A stretch of DNA of 64,000 nucleotides from Oscillospiraceae bacterium (GTDB lineage Bacteria > Bacillota > Clostridia > Oscillospirales > Oscillospiraceae), in assembly GCA_022801715.1 (NCBI GenBank), contig JAAWSV010000005.1, forward strand, positions 1 to 64,000, read 5' to 3'. Within the stretch, counting starts at the first letter, position 1. Each line of letters starts with the position of its first letter. A model generated the notes under the pieces. The model was not told the origin of the DNA and made no database searches. It saw nothing but the letters and a program-made list of their open reading frames with translations. Shown here piece after piece: positions 46,127-55,647 of this stretch. A program made the translations under genes and the position numbers.

Positions 46127-46192
46127 ACCATCCATATAGTGCGCCTCCTTGGCCCCTCCGGCCGGGACCGCACACCCAAAGGGGGTACTTCC

Positions 46193-46852
46193 ATGGAATT
46201 TGCCGACTGCTTCCCCATCTGGGACCGGCTGACGCCCACTCAGCGGCAGACCCTCACCGGCGCCGCGGCGGAGCGGCAGGTCCGCAAGGGCGCGGTGCTC
46301 CACCGGGGGAGCCTGAACTGCACCGGACTGGTGGTGGTCCGCTCCGGCCAGCTCCGGGCCTATATCCTCTCGGAGGAGGGGCGGGAGATCACCATCTACC
46401 GCCTGCTGGAGGGGGACATCTGCCTGTTCTCCGCCTCCTGCGTCCTGCGCAGCATCCAGTTTGAGATCTCCGTGGAGGCGGAGCGGGACAGCGAGGTCTG
46501 GGTGGTGCCGCCGGATGTCTGCGGCGCGCTGACGGAGGCCTCCGCCCCCATGGCCAATTTTGTCAGCGACCTGATGGCCTCCCGCTTCTCAGAGGTCATG
46601 TGGCTGATGGAGCAGATCATGTGGCGGAGCTTCGACCAGCGCCTGTCGGAGTTCCTTTTGCAGGAGAGCGCCCTGGAGGGCTCCCCCGTGCTGCCCATCA
46701 CCCACGAGCGGATCGCCAACCACCTGGGCTCCGCCCGGGAGGTGGTCACCCGAATGCTCCGCTACTTCCAGAGCGAGGGCCTGGTGGAGCTGTCCCGGGG
46801 CCATGTGACGCTGACGGATGAGGAGGGGCTGGCCCGCCTGTGCGGCAGGTAG
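46193..46852 (+). CDS. Crp/Fnr-family transcriptional regulator
   Basis: cNMP-like domain plus ITHERIANHLGSAREVVTRMLRYFQSEGLVELSRGHV HTH_Crp; start placed at 46193. Confidence 0.9.
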   Translation: MEFADCFPIWDRLTPTQRQTLTGAAAERQVRKGAVLHRGSLNCTGLVVVRSGQLRAYILSEEGREITIYRLLEGDICLFSASCVLRSIQFEISVEAERDSEVWVVPPDVCGALTEASAPMANFVSDLMASRFSEVMWLMEQIMWRSFDQRLSEFLLQESALEGSPVLPITHERIANHLGSAREVVTRMLRYFQSEGLVELSRGHVTLTDEEGLARLCGR

Positions 46853-46906
46853 GCGGAGAAAATGCGGTTCCGCCCGCCGGAACATCCGGCGGGCGGCGCT
46901 TTCTGA

Positions 46907-47221
46907 CTATGACAGCAGGGAGAGGATCTGCTCCTTGGGACGGGCCCCCACGCTCTGGCGGACGACCTTTCCGTCCTGAAATACCATCAGGGCGGGGATG
47001 CTCATGATCTGGAAGGCGGCGGCCAGCTCCTGCTGCTCGGTGACGTTCACCTTGCCCACCTTGATATCCGGGCGCTCCCCGGCGATCTCGTCCACCACGG
47101 GCCCCATCATCTGGCAGGGAGTGCACCAGTCGGCCCAGAAGTCCAGAAGAACCGGCTTATCGCTCTCCACCACCTCCTGGCGGAAATTGTCCTTGGTGAT
47201 ATTGATTACAGACATATGCAA
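46907..47221 (-). CDS. trxA: Thioredoxin
   Basis: DFWADWCTPCQMMGPVVDE (WCTPC). Confidence 0.9.
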   Translation of the reverse strand: MHMSVINITKDNFRQEVVESDKPVLLDFWADWCTPCQMMGPVVDEIAGERPDIKVGKVNVTEQQELAAAFQIMSIPALMVFQDGKVVRQSVGARPKEQILSLLS

Positions 47222-47285
47222 ACCTCCTTGTTTTCTTTTGATGGCATCAGTATACCCAATTTTCTCCCGTACTTCCGTGACAAAC

Positions 47286-47867
47286 TCACACTTTGCCGTT
47301 CCGCGCCCGGCAGATCAGCTGCGTCATGGTGCCCATGGGGCAGTAGACGCACCAGCTGCGGGGCTTGAAGAGCACCATGGTGATCAGCCCCAGCACCGTG
47401 GAGGTGAGCATCACGCTGTAGAACCCGAAGGCGAACTGCGCCGTGCCGGGATGGAACAGCGTCCCCCGGTAGGCCCAGTGCCAGGGCAGCTTGAAGGTCC
47501 ACAGCAGCGTCACCACCTGCCGCAGGTCCTGCGCGCCGGCGAACACCAGGTATGTATTCCACAGCATCAGGAAGAACATGGCGAAGAAAAAGACCAGAAA
47601 TCCGTACCGAAAGGCCCGGCTTTTCATCCACCGGGGCACGTCCCTTCTGCGGGACAGACCAAACCGCCCGCCGAGGAGGGCGAACAGCTGCCCCCGGCCG
47701 CAGTAGCGGTTGCAGTAGGCCTTGTTCCCCCTGATGATGGCGATAAGCAGCGGGATAAAGAAGCACAGCAGACCCAGCCAGGCGAAGAGGATGTTAAAAA
47801 AGCCCAGAATCAGATAGGTGAGAGAGGCGATCCACAGATAGTCATACCACTTTTTTGTCCGATTCAT
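47286..47867 (-). CDS. Membrane 4Fe-4S-binding protein (NapH/NosR-like)
   Basis: Multi-TM; CNRYCGRGQ and WCVYCPMGTMTQ motifs; start placed at 47867. Confidence 0.8.
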   Translation of the reverse strand: MNRTKKWYDYLWIASLTYLILGFFNILFAWLGLLCFFIPLLIAIIRGNKAYCNRYCGRGQLFALLGGRFGLSRRRDVPRWMKSRAFRYGFLVFFFAMFFLMLWNTYLVFAGAQDLRQVVTLLWTFKLPWHWAYRGTLFHPGTAQFAFGFYSVMLTSTVLGLITMVLFKPRSWCVYCPMGTMTQLICRARNGKV

Positions 47868-48076
47868 GCCGTCGCCTCCTCTATGGTGATCACGCTGGCG
47901 GGGCACTCCTTGGCGCACTTGCCGCAGCCCACGCACCTCTCCTTGTCCACTTGGGCGGTGATCCCCTTGACCACCTGAATGGCGGACAGGGGGCAGACCC
48001 TGACGCAGCACCCGCAGGCCACGCAGCTCCCTTGGTCCACCGAGGCCCGCCTCCTCCTCCGAACAGCAGCACCCAT
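47864..48076 (-). CDS. 2x[4Fe-4S] ferredoxin
   Basis: CVACGCCVRVCP and CVGCGKCAKECP; 4-bp overlap with next gene; start placed at 48076. Confidence 0.9.
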   Translation of the reverse strand: MGAAVRRRRRASVDQGSCVACGCCVRVCPLSAIQVVKGITAQVDKERCVGCGKCAKECPASVITIEEATA

Positions 48077-48159
48077 TGCGAAAAGCCTCCTTGCGTTTGA
48101 TATAAACACAGTATAGCACCCCCGCGGCGGCGCCACCGTGACAAGATCACCATAGCCCC

Positions 48160-48408
48160 TCAGCCGCCGCCGTCCAGCCCCCAAAAGAACTCGTCATAGG
48201 AGCACCCATACAGCCTGCGCAGCTCAATCAGGACGCTGGCCCGGATATTCAGCTGCCCCGCCTCATACTTGGCGTAGGTGGTCCTCCCGATGTCGCACCC
48301 CCGGCGCTGCAGCTCCGCGCACAGCTTCTCCTGGGAGAGCCGATGAGCCTCCCTCAGCCGCCGCAGATTCCCGCCCATGTTCCGATCCCGCCGAATCTTC
48401 TGCTCCAT
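48160..48408 (-). CDS. XRE-family HTH regulator
   Basis: GGNLRRLREAHRLSQEKLCAELQRRGCDIGRTTYAKYEAGQ; start placed at 48408. Confidence 0.85.
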   Translation of the reverse strand: MEQKIRRDRNMGGNLRRLREAHRLSQEKLCAELQRRGCDIGRTTYAKYEAGQLNIRASVLIELRRLYGCSYDEFFWGLDGGG

Positions 48409-48661
48409 TTCCTCACCCCGCTCAACAGCCATCCCGTATTGACTGCCATTATAGCACAGCGCGGGGCAGAAGGCAAAGTGATCGTCCGCGATAATGGTCA
48501 AAGCCCGAGATTCCCCAAATTTTCCGGAGAGGATGTGGGAGGGGTGCCGCCGAGGAATAAAAATCCTGTTTCGGCCAATCCTGTATAGTTATGGACGACT
48601 TGGAGGCTGTAGCAGCGCCAAAAGGATACAGCTTCTTACGATGAAAAAGGAGGTTTTCCCT

Positions 48662-49177
48662 ATGCTCTACAGACCTGACAAACGGATTCTGACCGACGAA
48701 TTTATCAACACCTTTTTGATCACCGCCGCCGAGGAGGTGGAGTTCTTCCGAAGCGATCAACCGGACTACAGCGCCTTTGAGAAGCAGCGGAGCAGCTGGA
48801 ACAACACCCTGTCGGGCTTGGGCGAGTCGCTGCTGCGGGAGTACGACAGCGCCGTGCACCGGGCTTTTATCGACTATCAGGAGCTTTTAGAGAACTATTT
48901 CATCGTCAAGGGCCTGACGGAGGGCCTTGGCGGGCAGATCAAGCCCCCGCCGGAGGGGGAGACAGCCGCCATCCCCGGCTTGGAGGAGGCGGAGCGGAGG
49001 CTCCTTCTGGCCTGCCGGCAGTTCGTGGGCCGCTTGGACGAGAAGGCCGGCGCCCAGTGCGTCGAGTATCTCCAGGTGCGCAAGCAGATTGTGGACACAG
49101 GCGGAGCCCTCTGCCAGCGATGCGGCGCGGAGCTGGCCGAGGCGCTTTTGAAGAAATCCGGCCTGCTGAGCAGTTAA
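48662..49177 (+). CDS. Hypothetical protein
   Basis: MLYRPDKRILTDEFINTFLITAAEEVEFF; good RBS; no domain recognised. Confidence 0.6.
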   Translation: MLYRPDKRILTDEFINTFLITAAEEVEFFRSDQPDYSAFEKQRSSWNNTLSGLGESLLREYDSAVHRAFIDYQELLENYFIVKGLTEGLGGQIKPPPEGETAAIPGLEEAERRLLLACRQFVGRLDEKAGAQCVEYLQVRKQIVDTGGALCQRCGAELAEALLKKSGLLSS

Positions 49178-49179
49178 AC

Positions 49180-49204
49180 AGGAGGAGGCCAAAGGCCTCC
49201 TCCT
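49180..49204. terminator. Bidirectional terminator-like hairpin
   Basis: aggaggaggcc-aaa-ggcctcctcct. Confidence 0.7.
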
Positions 49205-49616
49205 ATTTCTTCGCCAGCTGATTGGTATCAATGGAGTCCCGGAACACCACAAAGCGGTCATAGAGGAACTCCAGCACAAAGTTCAGCACCATATTGATGC
49301 CGGTGACAAGGTACTCGTTCCACCCCAGCCCGTCGGCCAAATAGTGGCCCAGGCCGGTGGACAGGGGCGTGAACACGCAGTAGAAGGCGAACACCAGCGC
49401 CATGGCCTTGGGCACATTGCTGGCCGACTGGAAGGTGTAGCGCCGGTTCAGCGTAAAATTCCACAGCACCGACAGCGTCAGGGCGATCAGGTAGCAGGGC
49501 CAGTAGCGCCAGGCCGTCAGCTCGTTGAGCAGGGAGAAGGCCCCGATCTCAATGAGCCCCGCGGAGAGGGAGAACAGGAGGAATTTAAGGGAGCGCACAA
49601 GCTCCTTGTGTCTCAT
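49203..49616 (-). CDS. GtrA-family membrane protein
   Basis: 4 TM; LIEIGAFSLLNELT...LWNFTLNRRYTF...YDRFVVF. Confidence 0.85.
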   Translation of the reverse strand: MRHKELVRSLKFLLFSLSAGLIEIGAFSLLNELTAWRYWPCYLIALTLSVLWNFTLNRRYTFQSASNVPKAMALVFAFYCVFTPLSTGLGHYLADGLGWNEYLVTGINMVLNFVLEFLYDRFVVFRDSIDTNQLAKK

Positions 49617-49632
49617 AGCCGGACGCCCCTTT

Positions 49633-51219
49633 CTATCCGTTCAGCGCCCGGAACTGGGCGCGGTTGGCGGCGTAGAGCTTTTTGAACACGGCGTAGCTCT
49701 TGTCGTACACCGCCCGGTGGGCGCCGTTGGGCTGATAGACCGCCGCCGCCGGGATCAGTGCCCCCACTGCGTCCAAGTCCGGCACCAGGCCGAGGCCCAC
49801 CGCCATCACCGCCGCCGCCCCTACGCTGCCCACGTTCTGGGGACTGTCCACCGTCTCAATCCGCCGGTCGGTGATGTCGGCGAGCATCTGGGCCGTCACC
49901 GGCGACAGCGCCCCGCCGCCCACAAAGCGGACGGGATCGGAGGTGGGCACCTTTTTGGCCTCCGCCTCCAGCATCCACCGGAGGTGGAAGCACACCCCCT
50001 CCAGCACCGCCCGGATCAGCTCCGTCTTGCCGGTGTCAAGGCGGATGTTGAAAAACATCCCCGCCGCCGCCGGGTCCTCAAAGGGGCACCGGTTCCCGTG
50101 GAGCCAGGGGGTAAAGATCACGCCCCCCGCCCCCGGCGGAACGCGGCCCACCGTCTCGGTGAGATAGTCATAGAGGCTCTGGTACACCGTCTCCTGACTG
50201 CCCGCCACGTCCTTCTTCTCCAGATAGACCCCGATCTCGTCCAGCGCCAGGTGGTCCTTTACCCACTCCAGACACTTGCCGGCGGTCTCCATCTCGGCAA
50301 AGTAGTTGTACCGCCCCCGCTGGGCCCCGGCGATGGCGGCGATCATGGCGGTGACATCCACCCGCTGCCGGTCTGTCACCGTGATCACCCAGCCAGAGGT
50401 GCCGCAGTAGATGTGTGTGGCGCCCACCGCTGTGGCGCCGGCCCCCACGCCGATGAGGGCCGCGTCCCCGCCGCCGGCGAACACCGGCGTGCCGGCGGGG
50501 AGCCCAAGGTCCGCCGCTGCGGCCTCGGTCAGGCCCCCCACCTGGTCTGTGGACTGAACAATAGGGGGCAGGTGGGCGGTGTTCACGCCGAACATCCGGC
50601 AAAGGGCCTCGCTCCAGCCCCGCCGCCGCGTGTCATAGAGCAGTGTGGCGTAGGCGGAGTCCTCGGTCATCACCGCCCGGCCGGTGCACCGGAGGAGCAG
50701 GTACTCCTTCACGTCCAGCCACTTGTTCGCCCGGGCGAAGAGGGCGGGCTCGTGGGCCTCCACCCACTTGTACTTCCAAACCGGGTCCTTCACGCTGCTG
50801 GGCACCGCCCCGGTGGCCCGCAGGCACCGGAGGAGCTTATAGACGTTGGCCCCGGCGATCTGGGGAGCGTGGGCCAGCCCCCGCCGCAGCTCCGCCCCCG
50901 CCCGCTGGTCCATGTAGCTCATGGCCCGGCGCACCGGCGCGCCGCCGCGGTCCACCAGCACCAGCCCCTGCATCTGGGAGCAGAAGGACACCCCGGACAC
51001 CGCCTCCGGCGCGATCTCCACCTGGGAGAACAGCGCCCTTGTGGTGCGGCACATGGCCTGCCACCACTCCTCCGGCTCCTGCTCCGCGCCGCCGTTCTTC
51101 AGGAGATAGAGCCCGTACCCCTCCTGCGTGCTGGCGCACAGGGTGATGCGGTCCGTCAGGGAAAAGAGGCAGGTTTTCACCCCCGTGGTGCCGATGTCAT
51201 AGGCCAGAACATAGGTCAT
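49633..51219 (-). CDS. FGGY-family carbohydrate kinase (xylulokinase-like)
   Basis: MTYVLAYDIGTTGVKTCLF; FGGY domains. Confidence 0.88.
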   Translation of the reverse strand: MTYVLAYDIGTTGVKTCLFSLTDRITLCASTQEGYGLYLLKNGGAEQEPEEWWQAMCRTTRALFSQVEIAPEAVSGVSFCSQMQGLVLVDRGGAPVRRAMSYMDQRAGAELRRGLAHAPQIAGANVYKLLRCLRATGAVPSSVKDPVWKYKWVEAHEPALFARANKWLDVKEYLLLRCTGRAVMTEDSAYATLLYDTRRRGWSEALCRMFGVNTAHLPPIVQSTDQVGGLTEAAAADLGLPAGTPVFAGGGDAALIGVGAGATAVGATHIYCGTSGWVITVTDRQRVDVTAMIAAIAGAQRGRYNYFAEMETAGKCLEWVKDHLALDEIGVYLEKKDVAGSQETVYQSLYDYLTETVGRVPPGAGGVIFTPWLHGNRCPFEDPAAAGMFFNIRLDTGKTELIRAVLEGVCFHLRWMLEAEAKKVPTSDPVRFVGGGALSPVTAQMLADITDRRIETVDSPQNVGSVGAAAVMAVGLGLVPDLDAVGALIPAAAVYQPNGAHRAVYDKSYAVFKKLYAANRAQFRALNG

Positions 51220-51887
51220 ATTTCTTCCTCCCCCCTGGGGCCCCTGTGGGGGACCTCAGCCTCCGAAAACGTAAAGGCGGACGTTAAAAACTTCAAAAGC
51301 TCCCCCTCCATCCGTTCCTCCTGCTCCGCCAGATCCCCGCCGCAGTAGAGGCGGTAGCGCGCCCTGTAGTAGTCGCAGCATCCGGCAAACTGCACCATCA
51401 TCAGAAGGCTGTCAAAGAGGAGGGCGAACACCGCCGGGTCCATGTCCCGCCGCAGATCTCCCGCCGCCTGTCCGGCGGCAATGGTCCGGGTGTACAGCGC
51501 CGCGGTGATCCCCTCGATCTCCTTGGCCAGCGCCGCCGCCTCCGGTCCCCCGGCGGCGGCGAGGGTGCAGTAGAGCCGCACATAGGCGCCGTGCTCCCGG
51601 GAGAAGCGCAGCAGGGCTTGGATAATCCGGCGGGCGTACTCCCGAAAGCCCGCCGGCTCCGCCGTCACGTGGGCGAGGGTCTCCCGGAGGGCCTCCATGC
51701 TGCGGCTCAGGCAGGCCGTAAAGAGCCCCTCCTTGTCGCCGTAGTACTTGTACAGCGCCCCCACGCTGATGCCGGCCCGGTGGGCGATGGCGCGCATATT
51801 CGCCCCCTCCCGGCCCCGGAGGGCGAACTCCTCCACCCCGGCCCGCAGCAGCGCCTCCAGCCGCTCATCGGACAGCCGCCTCAGCAT
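51216..51887 (-). CDS. TetR/AcrR-family regulator
   Basis: LSDERLEALLRAGVEEFALRGREGANMRAIAHRAGISVGALYKYYGDKEGLF; start placed at 51887. Confidence 0.88.
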   Translation of the reverse strand: MLRRLSDERLEALLRAGVEEFALRGREGANMRAIAHRAGISVGALYKYYGDKEGLFTACLSRSMEALRETLAHVTAEPAGFREYARRIIQALLRFSREHGAYVRLYCTLAAAGGPEAAALAKEIEGITAALYTRTIAAGQAAGDLRRDMDPAVFALLFDSLLMMVQFAGCCDYYRARYRLYCGGDLAEQEERMEGELLKFLTSAFTFSEAEVPHRGPRGEEEI

Positions 51888-52987
51888 TGGTCCCGGCGCT
51901 TGGCGTAGGACCGCTGGAAGAGCAGACGCTGAAACTGGGCGTCCACAGGGCTGAGGGGCCGGCACCGGGGCTCCTCTTTGGCGTAGAGGGCCGCGGCGCA
52001 GCCCTTCCTCAGCAGGGCCCGGACAGCCTGCACATCGTCTTCGCTCTCCCCGGCGCAGAGGGCCCCGGTGCCCCGCAGCAGAACCGCGTTCCGCCGCCGG
52101 AGGGCCCGCTCCACCGCCGGCGGCTCTGCCGGCACACACCGGAGGTCAATCCCGGCAATCTGGGCCAGATCGTCCATATAGGGGCGCAGAGTCTGCCCCC
52201 AGCCGCTGACGGCGCGGACCTCCTCAGCGGCCTCGTAGGCGGCAAACTGGAAGGGCCCCGCCCGGTACACCGCCGCGTGGAGAGCGGCGGCAGGGGGCAG
52301 GATGCCCCCCTGGATGGGGTAGAGCTGGCGGGTGTCGTTGGCCTCCAGCCAGAAGGACTCCCCCTGCCGCTGGCTGACGCCCAGCTGGAGCAGGGCCGGC
52401 GGGGCCTCCACCGGCCCGGTCAGATCCAGGACCCGCTCTTGGGAGACCTCCTCCAGCGCCTGCGCGGCGGCGAAGGCGTCCTCTATATCCCGGCCCAGGC
52501 AGAGCGCCCCATGGCTGCGCATCAGGAAGGCCCGGCAGTCCGGCCAAGCGGAGATCTCCGCCTCCACGGCCCTCCGCAGGCGCTTGGTCCCCGGCAGGCC
52601 GTAGGCGGCGCAGGGGACCCGCTTCCCCAGAAGGGGGTGGCGGAACCCGGTCAGCGCCGCCCCGGAGGTCCCCACAATAGAGGCCCAATATTGATGGGTG
52701 TGAATGACAAAATTGACCTCCGACCGCAGCCGGTAGGCGTCCGCGTGGATGCCCCGCTCGCTGGAGGGCTTGATTGTCCCCGTGTAGGACCCGTCGCTCA
52801 GGTCCACCAGCACCAGCTGATCCTCCCGCAGGGTGTTGTAGCCAAGGCCGCTGGGGGTGATGATCATCTGCGTCTCAGACACGCGGGCGCTGATGTTGCC
52901 CCAGGTCCGCTCGATCAGCTCCCGGGCGGTGAGCAGGGCCGCCGCCTGCAAAATCTGCTCCCTGCACCGTACCTCTGTCGTCGTCAT
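51881..52987 (-). CDS. Class II aldolase/adducin-domain protein, apparently with a second C-terminal aldolase-like segment
   Basis: ERTWGNISARV...IKPSSERGIHADAYRLRSEVNFVIHTHQYWAS...LMRSHGALCLG; C-term RNAVLLRGTGALCAGESEDDVQAVRALL. Confidence 0.8.
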   Translation of the reverse strand: MTTTEVRCREQILQAAALLTARELIERTWGNISARVSETQMIITPSGLGYNTLREDQLVLVDLSDGSYTGTIKPSSERGIHADAYRLRSEVNFVIHTHQYWASIVGTSGAALTGFRHPLLGKRVPCAAYGLPGTKRLRRAVEAEISAWPDCRAFLMRSHGALCLGRDIEDAFAAAQALEEVSQERVLDLTGPVEAPPALLQLGVSQRQGESFWLEANDTRQLYPIQGGILPPAAALHAAVYRAGPFQFAAYEAAEEVRAVSGWGQTLRPYMDDLAQIAGIDLRCVPAEPPAVERALRRRNAVLLRGTGALCAGESEDDVQAVRALLRKGCAAALYAKEEPRCRPLSPVDAQFQRLLFQRSYAKRRDQC

Positions 52988-54492
52988 ACCTTTCCCTCCA
53001 TCGGTCCGCAGTTGGCCAGCACCCGGTCAAAGCGGTCCAGCACGTCATCAATCATCCCCTCGTCATAGGCCGCGCTGGTGTACAGCCGGGAGCCGGCCAG
53101 CGTGACGATGCCCTCGGCCATGTAGGCGGCCCCCATGTGTTCCATCTCCCGCTGCCTGCGGCCGGTTTCCTTCAAGATCCGCGGGATATCCCAGGGCTTT
53201 TTCCAGTCGATGGAAAAGTGCATGGTCCCCACACTGTCCAGGTGGCAGATGGACCCCTGATTGAAGGCCACAAAGGGCAGATGGTACTTGGCAATCCGCT
53301 CCTGAAGCCCCTTGGTCAGCCGGTCCCCCATGCGCCCCGCCTGTTCGCAGGCGTTGGTGCGCTCAATCTCGCAGAGGGTGTAGTACCCCGCCGCGCAGGA
53401 GAGGGGGGTGGCCGCCATGGTGCCGCCGCACATGGCCTTGGGCACCTTCTTCCCGGAGCTGTCCAGCCCGGCCCCCAGATGGGCCATGCAGTCGGCGTGC
53501 CCCCCCACGCCGCCGGCGCCCGGATAGCCCCCGGCGATGATCTTCCCGAATACCGTCAGATCCGGGTCCACACCGAAGAACCCCTGCGCCCCGCTGAGCC
53601 CAATGCGGAACCCCGTTACCACCTCGTCAAAGATGAGCAGCGCCCCATACTGCTTGGTCAGCTTGGCCGCCCCCCGGACAAACTCCCGGCTGACGGGCCG
53701 CGTGCCGCTCTCCGGCCCCATAGGTTCCAAATACACCGCCGCGGTGCCCCCATTCAGCCGATTGGCCCGGAGCTTCCGCTCCAAATCCTCTATATCGTTG
53801 GGAAAGAACTCGTCGGTGTGCTGAAACACAAAGCCAGGCACCCCCTTGGAGAGCAGCCCCTTGGTGCCGGGCACCCGCATCCCATAGGCCAGCTGGTCGG
53901 ACCAGCCGTGGTAGGCCCCGCCCATCTTGAGGATATTCTTCTTCCCGGTTTTCAGCCGGGCGATCCGGGCCGCGCACATGGCCGCCTCCGTCCCGGAGCC
54001 CAGCATCCGGAACATCTCCACCGAGGGCACCAGATCGGAGATCTTCCTGGCCAGCTTGTACTCAAACTCATGAAACAGCCCCGTGGAGGGCCCGCAGGTG
54101 TTCAGGAGCTCCACCACCTGCCCCCGGACCTCCGGCACGTTGCTGCCTAAGATCGTAGGCCCCCCGGCCTGGAGCAGGTCATAGTACCAGTTGCCGTCGA
54201 TGTCCCACAGTTTAGCCCCCTCGGCCCTGGTGATAACGATAGGGAAGGGGTAGTTGAAGGCCAGATTGTGCTGCACCCCGCCGGGAATGACCTTCCGCGC
54301 CGAAGCGATCATCTCCCTGGACCGGGGACATTTGGCGTGGAAGTAGTGCTCCACATACTCCTCCAGCTTGTCCCGCCGAATGGACCAAGGGGCCTGCGCA
54401 ATCAGCGCGTCCAGCTGCGCCGTCACCGCTGCCGCGTCCAAATACTGATCAATGGCAAATCCGTTGTAGGGCATGGCTGTTTTTCCTCCCAT
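52984..54492 (-). CDS. Class III aminotransferase (glutamate-1-semialdehyde aminomutase-like)
   Basis: LLIFDEVVTGFRIGLSGAQGFFGVDPDLTVFGKIIAGGYPGAGGVGG PLP motif. Confidence 0.9.
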   Translation of the reverse strand: MGGKTAMPYNGFAIDQYLDAAAVTAQLDALIAQAPWSIRRDKLEEYVEHYFHAKCPRSREMIASARKVIPGGVQHNLAFNYPFPIVITRAEGAKLWDIDGNWYYDLLQAGGPTILGSNVPEVRGQVVELLNTCGPSTGLFHEFEYKLARKISDLVPSVEMFRMLGSGTEAAMCAARIARLKTGKKNILKMGGAYHGWSDQLAYGMRVPGTKGLLSKGVPGFVFQHTDEFFPNDIEDLERKLRANRLNGGTAAVYLEPMGPESGTRPVSREFVRGAAKLTKQYGALLIFDEVVTGFRIGLSGAQGFFGVDPDLTVFGKIIAGGYPGAGGVGGHADCMAHLGAGLDSSGKKVPKAMCGGTMAATPLSCAAGYYTLCEIERTNACEQAGRMGDRLTKGLQERIAKYHLPFVAFNQGSICHLDSVGTMHFSIDWKKPWDIPRILKETGRRQREMEHMGAAYMAEGIVTLAGSRLYTSAAYDEGMIDDVLDRFDRVLANCGPMEGKV

Positions 54493-54574
54493 CTTGTGAA
54501 CAAGAATTCACGTCCTGGAATTCAGGGTAACATACAATAAGGGGATTGTCAATCAACACAGGGCTTTCCCCCTG

Positions 54575-55168
54575 TCAATTGTACCGATTCTGCGCCTCGC
54601 CAACCCCCTTCTCCACGACGCACTCCACCGCCTCTGTCACCCGCTCCAGCGCCTGCCGCACCACCTTTTTCTCTTCGCCGGAGAAATTCCCGATCACCCA
54701 GTCCACCATTTCGTGCTCCGGATGGGCCGGGGCGCCCACGCCCACCTTGATTCTGGGGAAGGCATCCGTCCCCAGATGGGCGATGATATTCTTCAGCCCA
54801 TTGTGCCCGCCGGCGCTGCCGGAGGCACGGATGCGCAGCTTGCCCAGGGGCAGGGACACATCGTCGGAGATCACCAGCACCCGCTCCGGGGGAACCTTGT
54901 AGAACCCCCCGGCCAGCTTCACCGCCTCACCGCTGAGGTTCATATAGGTCTGGGGCTTGATCACCAGCACCCGCGCGCCCCCCAAGGTCATCTCACCGGT
55001 GAGGGCGCGGTAGCGCAGCTTGTTCAGCTTAACCCCCTCCCGCTCCGAGAGCAGATCCGCCGCCATAAAGCCGATATTGTGCCGGGTATTCTCATACTGC
55101 TTCCCCGGATTCCCGAGACACACCAACAGCCACTCCACCGGCCCGGATTTTTTCAAAAACCCCATCAA
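54575..55168 (-). CDS. pth: Peptidyl-tRNA hydrolase
   Basis: LLVCLGNPGKQYENTRHNIGF; AGGHNGLKNIIAHLG. Confidence 0.95.
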   Translation of the reverse strand: MMGFLKKSGPVEWLLVCLGNPGKQYENTRHNIGFMAADLLSEREGVKLNKLRYRALTGEMTLGGARVLVIKPQTYMNLSGEAVKLAGGFYKVPPERVLVISDDVSLPLGKLRIRASGSAGGHNGLKNIIAHLGTDAFPRIKVGVGAPAHPEHEMVDWVIGNFSGEEKKVVRQALERVTEAVECVVEKGVGEAQNRYN

Positions 55169-55525
55169 ACCCCTCCAAATCCAATTCCATCAACCTATAT
55201 AGTCCGCGGATTCAAAAGCAGCTCCAGCCCCTCCGCCGCAGTCCATATTTGCGGGAATCTCCAGTTAAAAATTCATCCTCCGCATTATACCAGCAAAACC
55301 AAGTGGTGACAAGAGCCGATCAGAGGCCGCCCCGCCACCCGCCCGAATTTGCGGCCCCAGCCGCAAAGAGCCCCCCGGGAGGGTTTGCGGCCCGCAGGCC
55401 GCAAATAAATTCAAATCATTTTTCTGGAAACCGCGTTTTCGGAAAAAATACTTCTCAGCCGACAAGCGTGCGAACCCTCCGCCCTCGGCGGAGGGCGAGT
55501 GCGACGCAGGCGGCTGCAATCCCCC

Positions 55526-55643
55526 TCGCTTGAAATCCGCAGATTTCAAGCGAACAAAAGTCCCTCCCCAACGGGGAGGGATTTTTGTGAGGCGCAGAGC
55601 GCAGCGCAATCCTTCTCGTTTGAAATCCGCAGATTTCAAACGA
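55526..55643. repeat. Twin palindromes flanking a terminator-like hairpin
   Basis: tcgCttgaaatccgcagatttcaaGcga and tcgTttgaaatccgcagatttcaaAcga around ccctccccaacggggaggg. Confidence 0.8.
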
Positions 55644-55647
55644 AATT

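Noticed and set aside
46003-46239. Similar-looking short ORFs on both strands (PNEKxGxN...RK) around the Crp-like promoter
   Set aside because: Product of the inverted repeat being read on both strands, not real paralogs.
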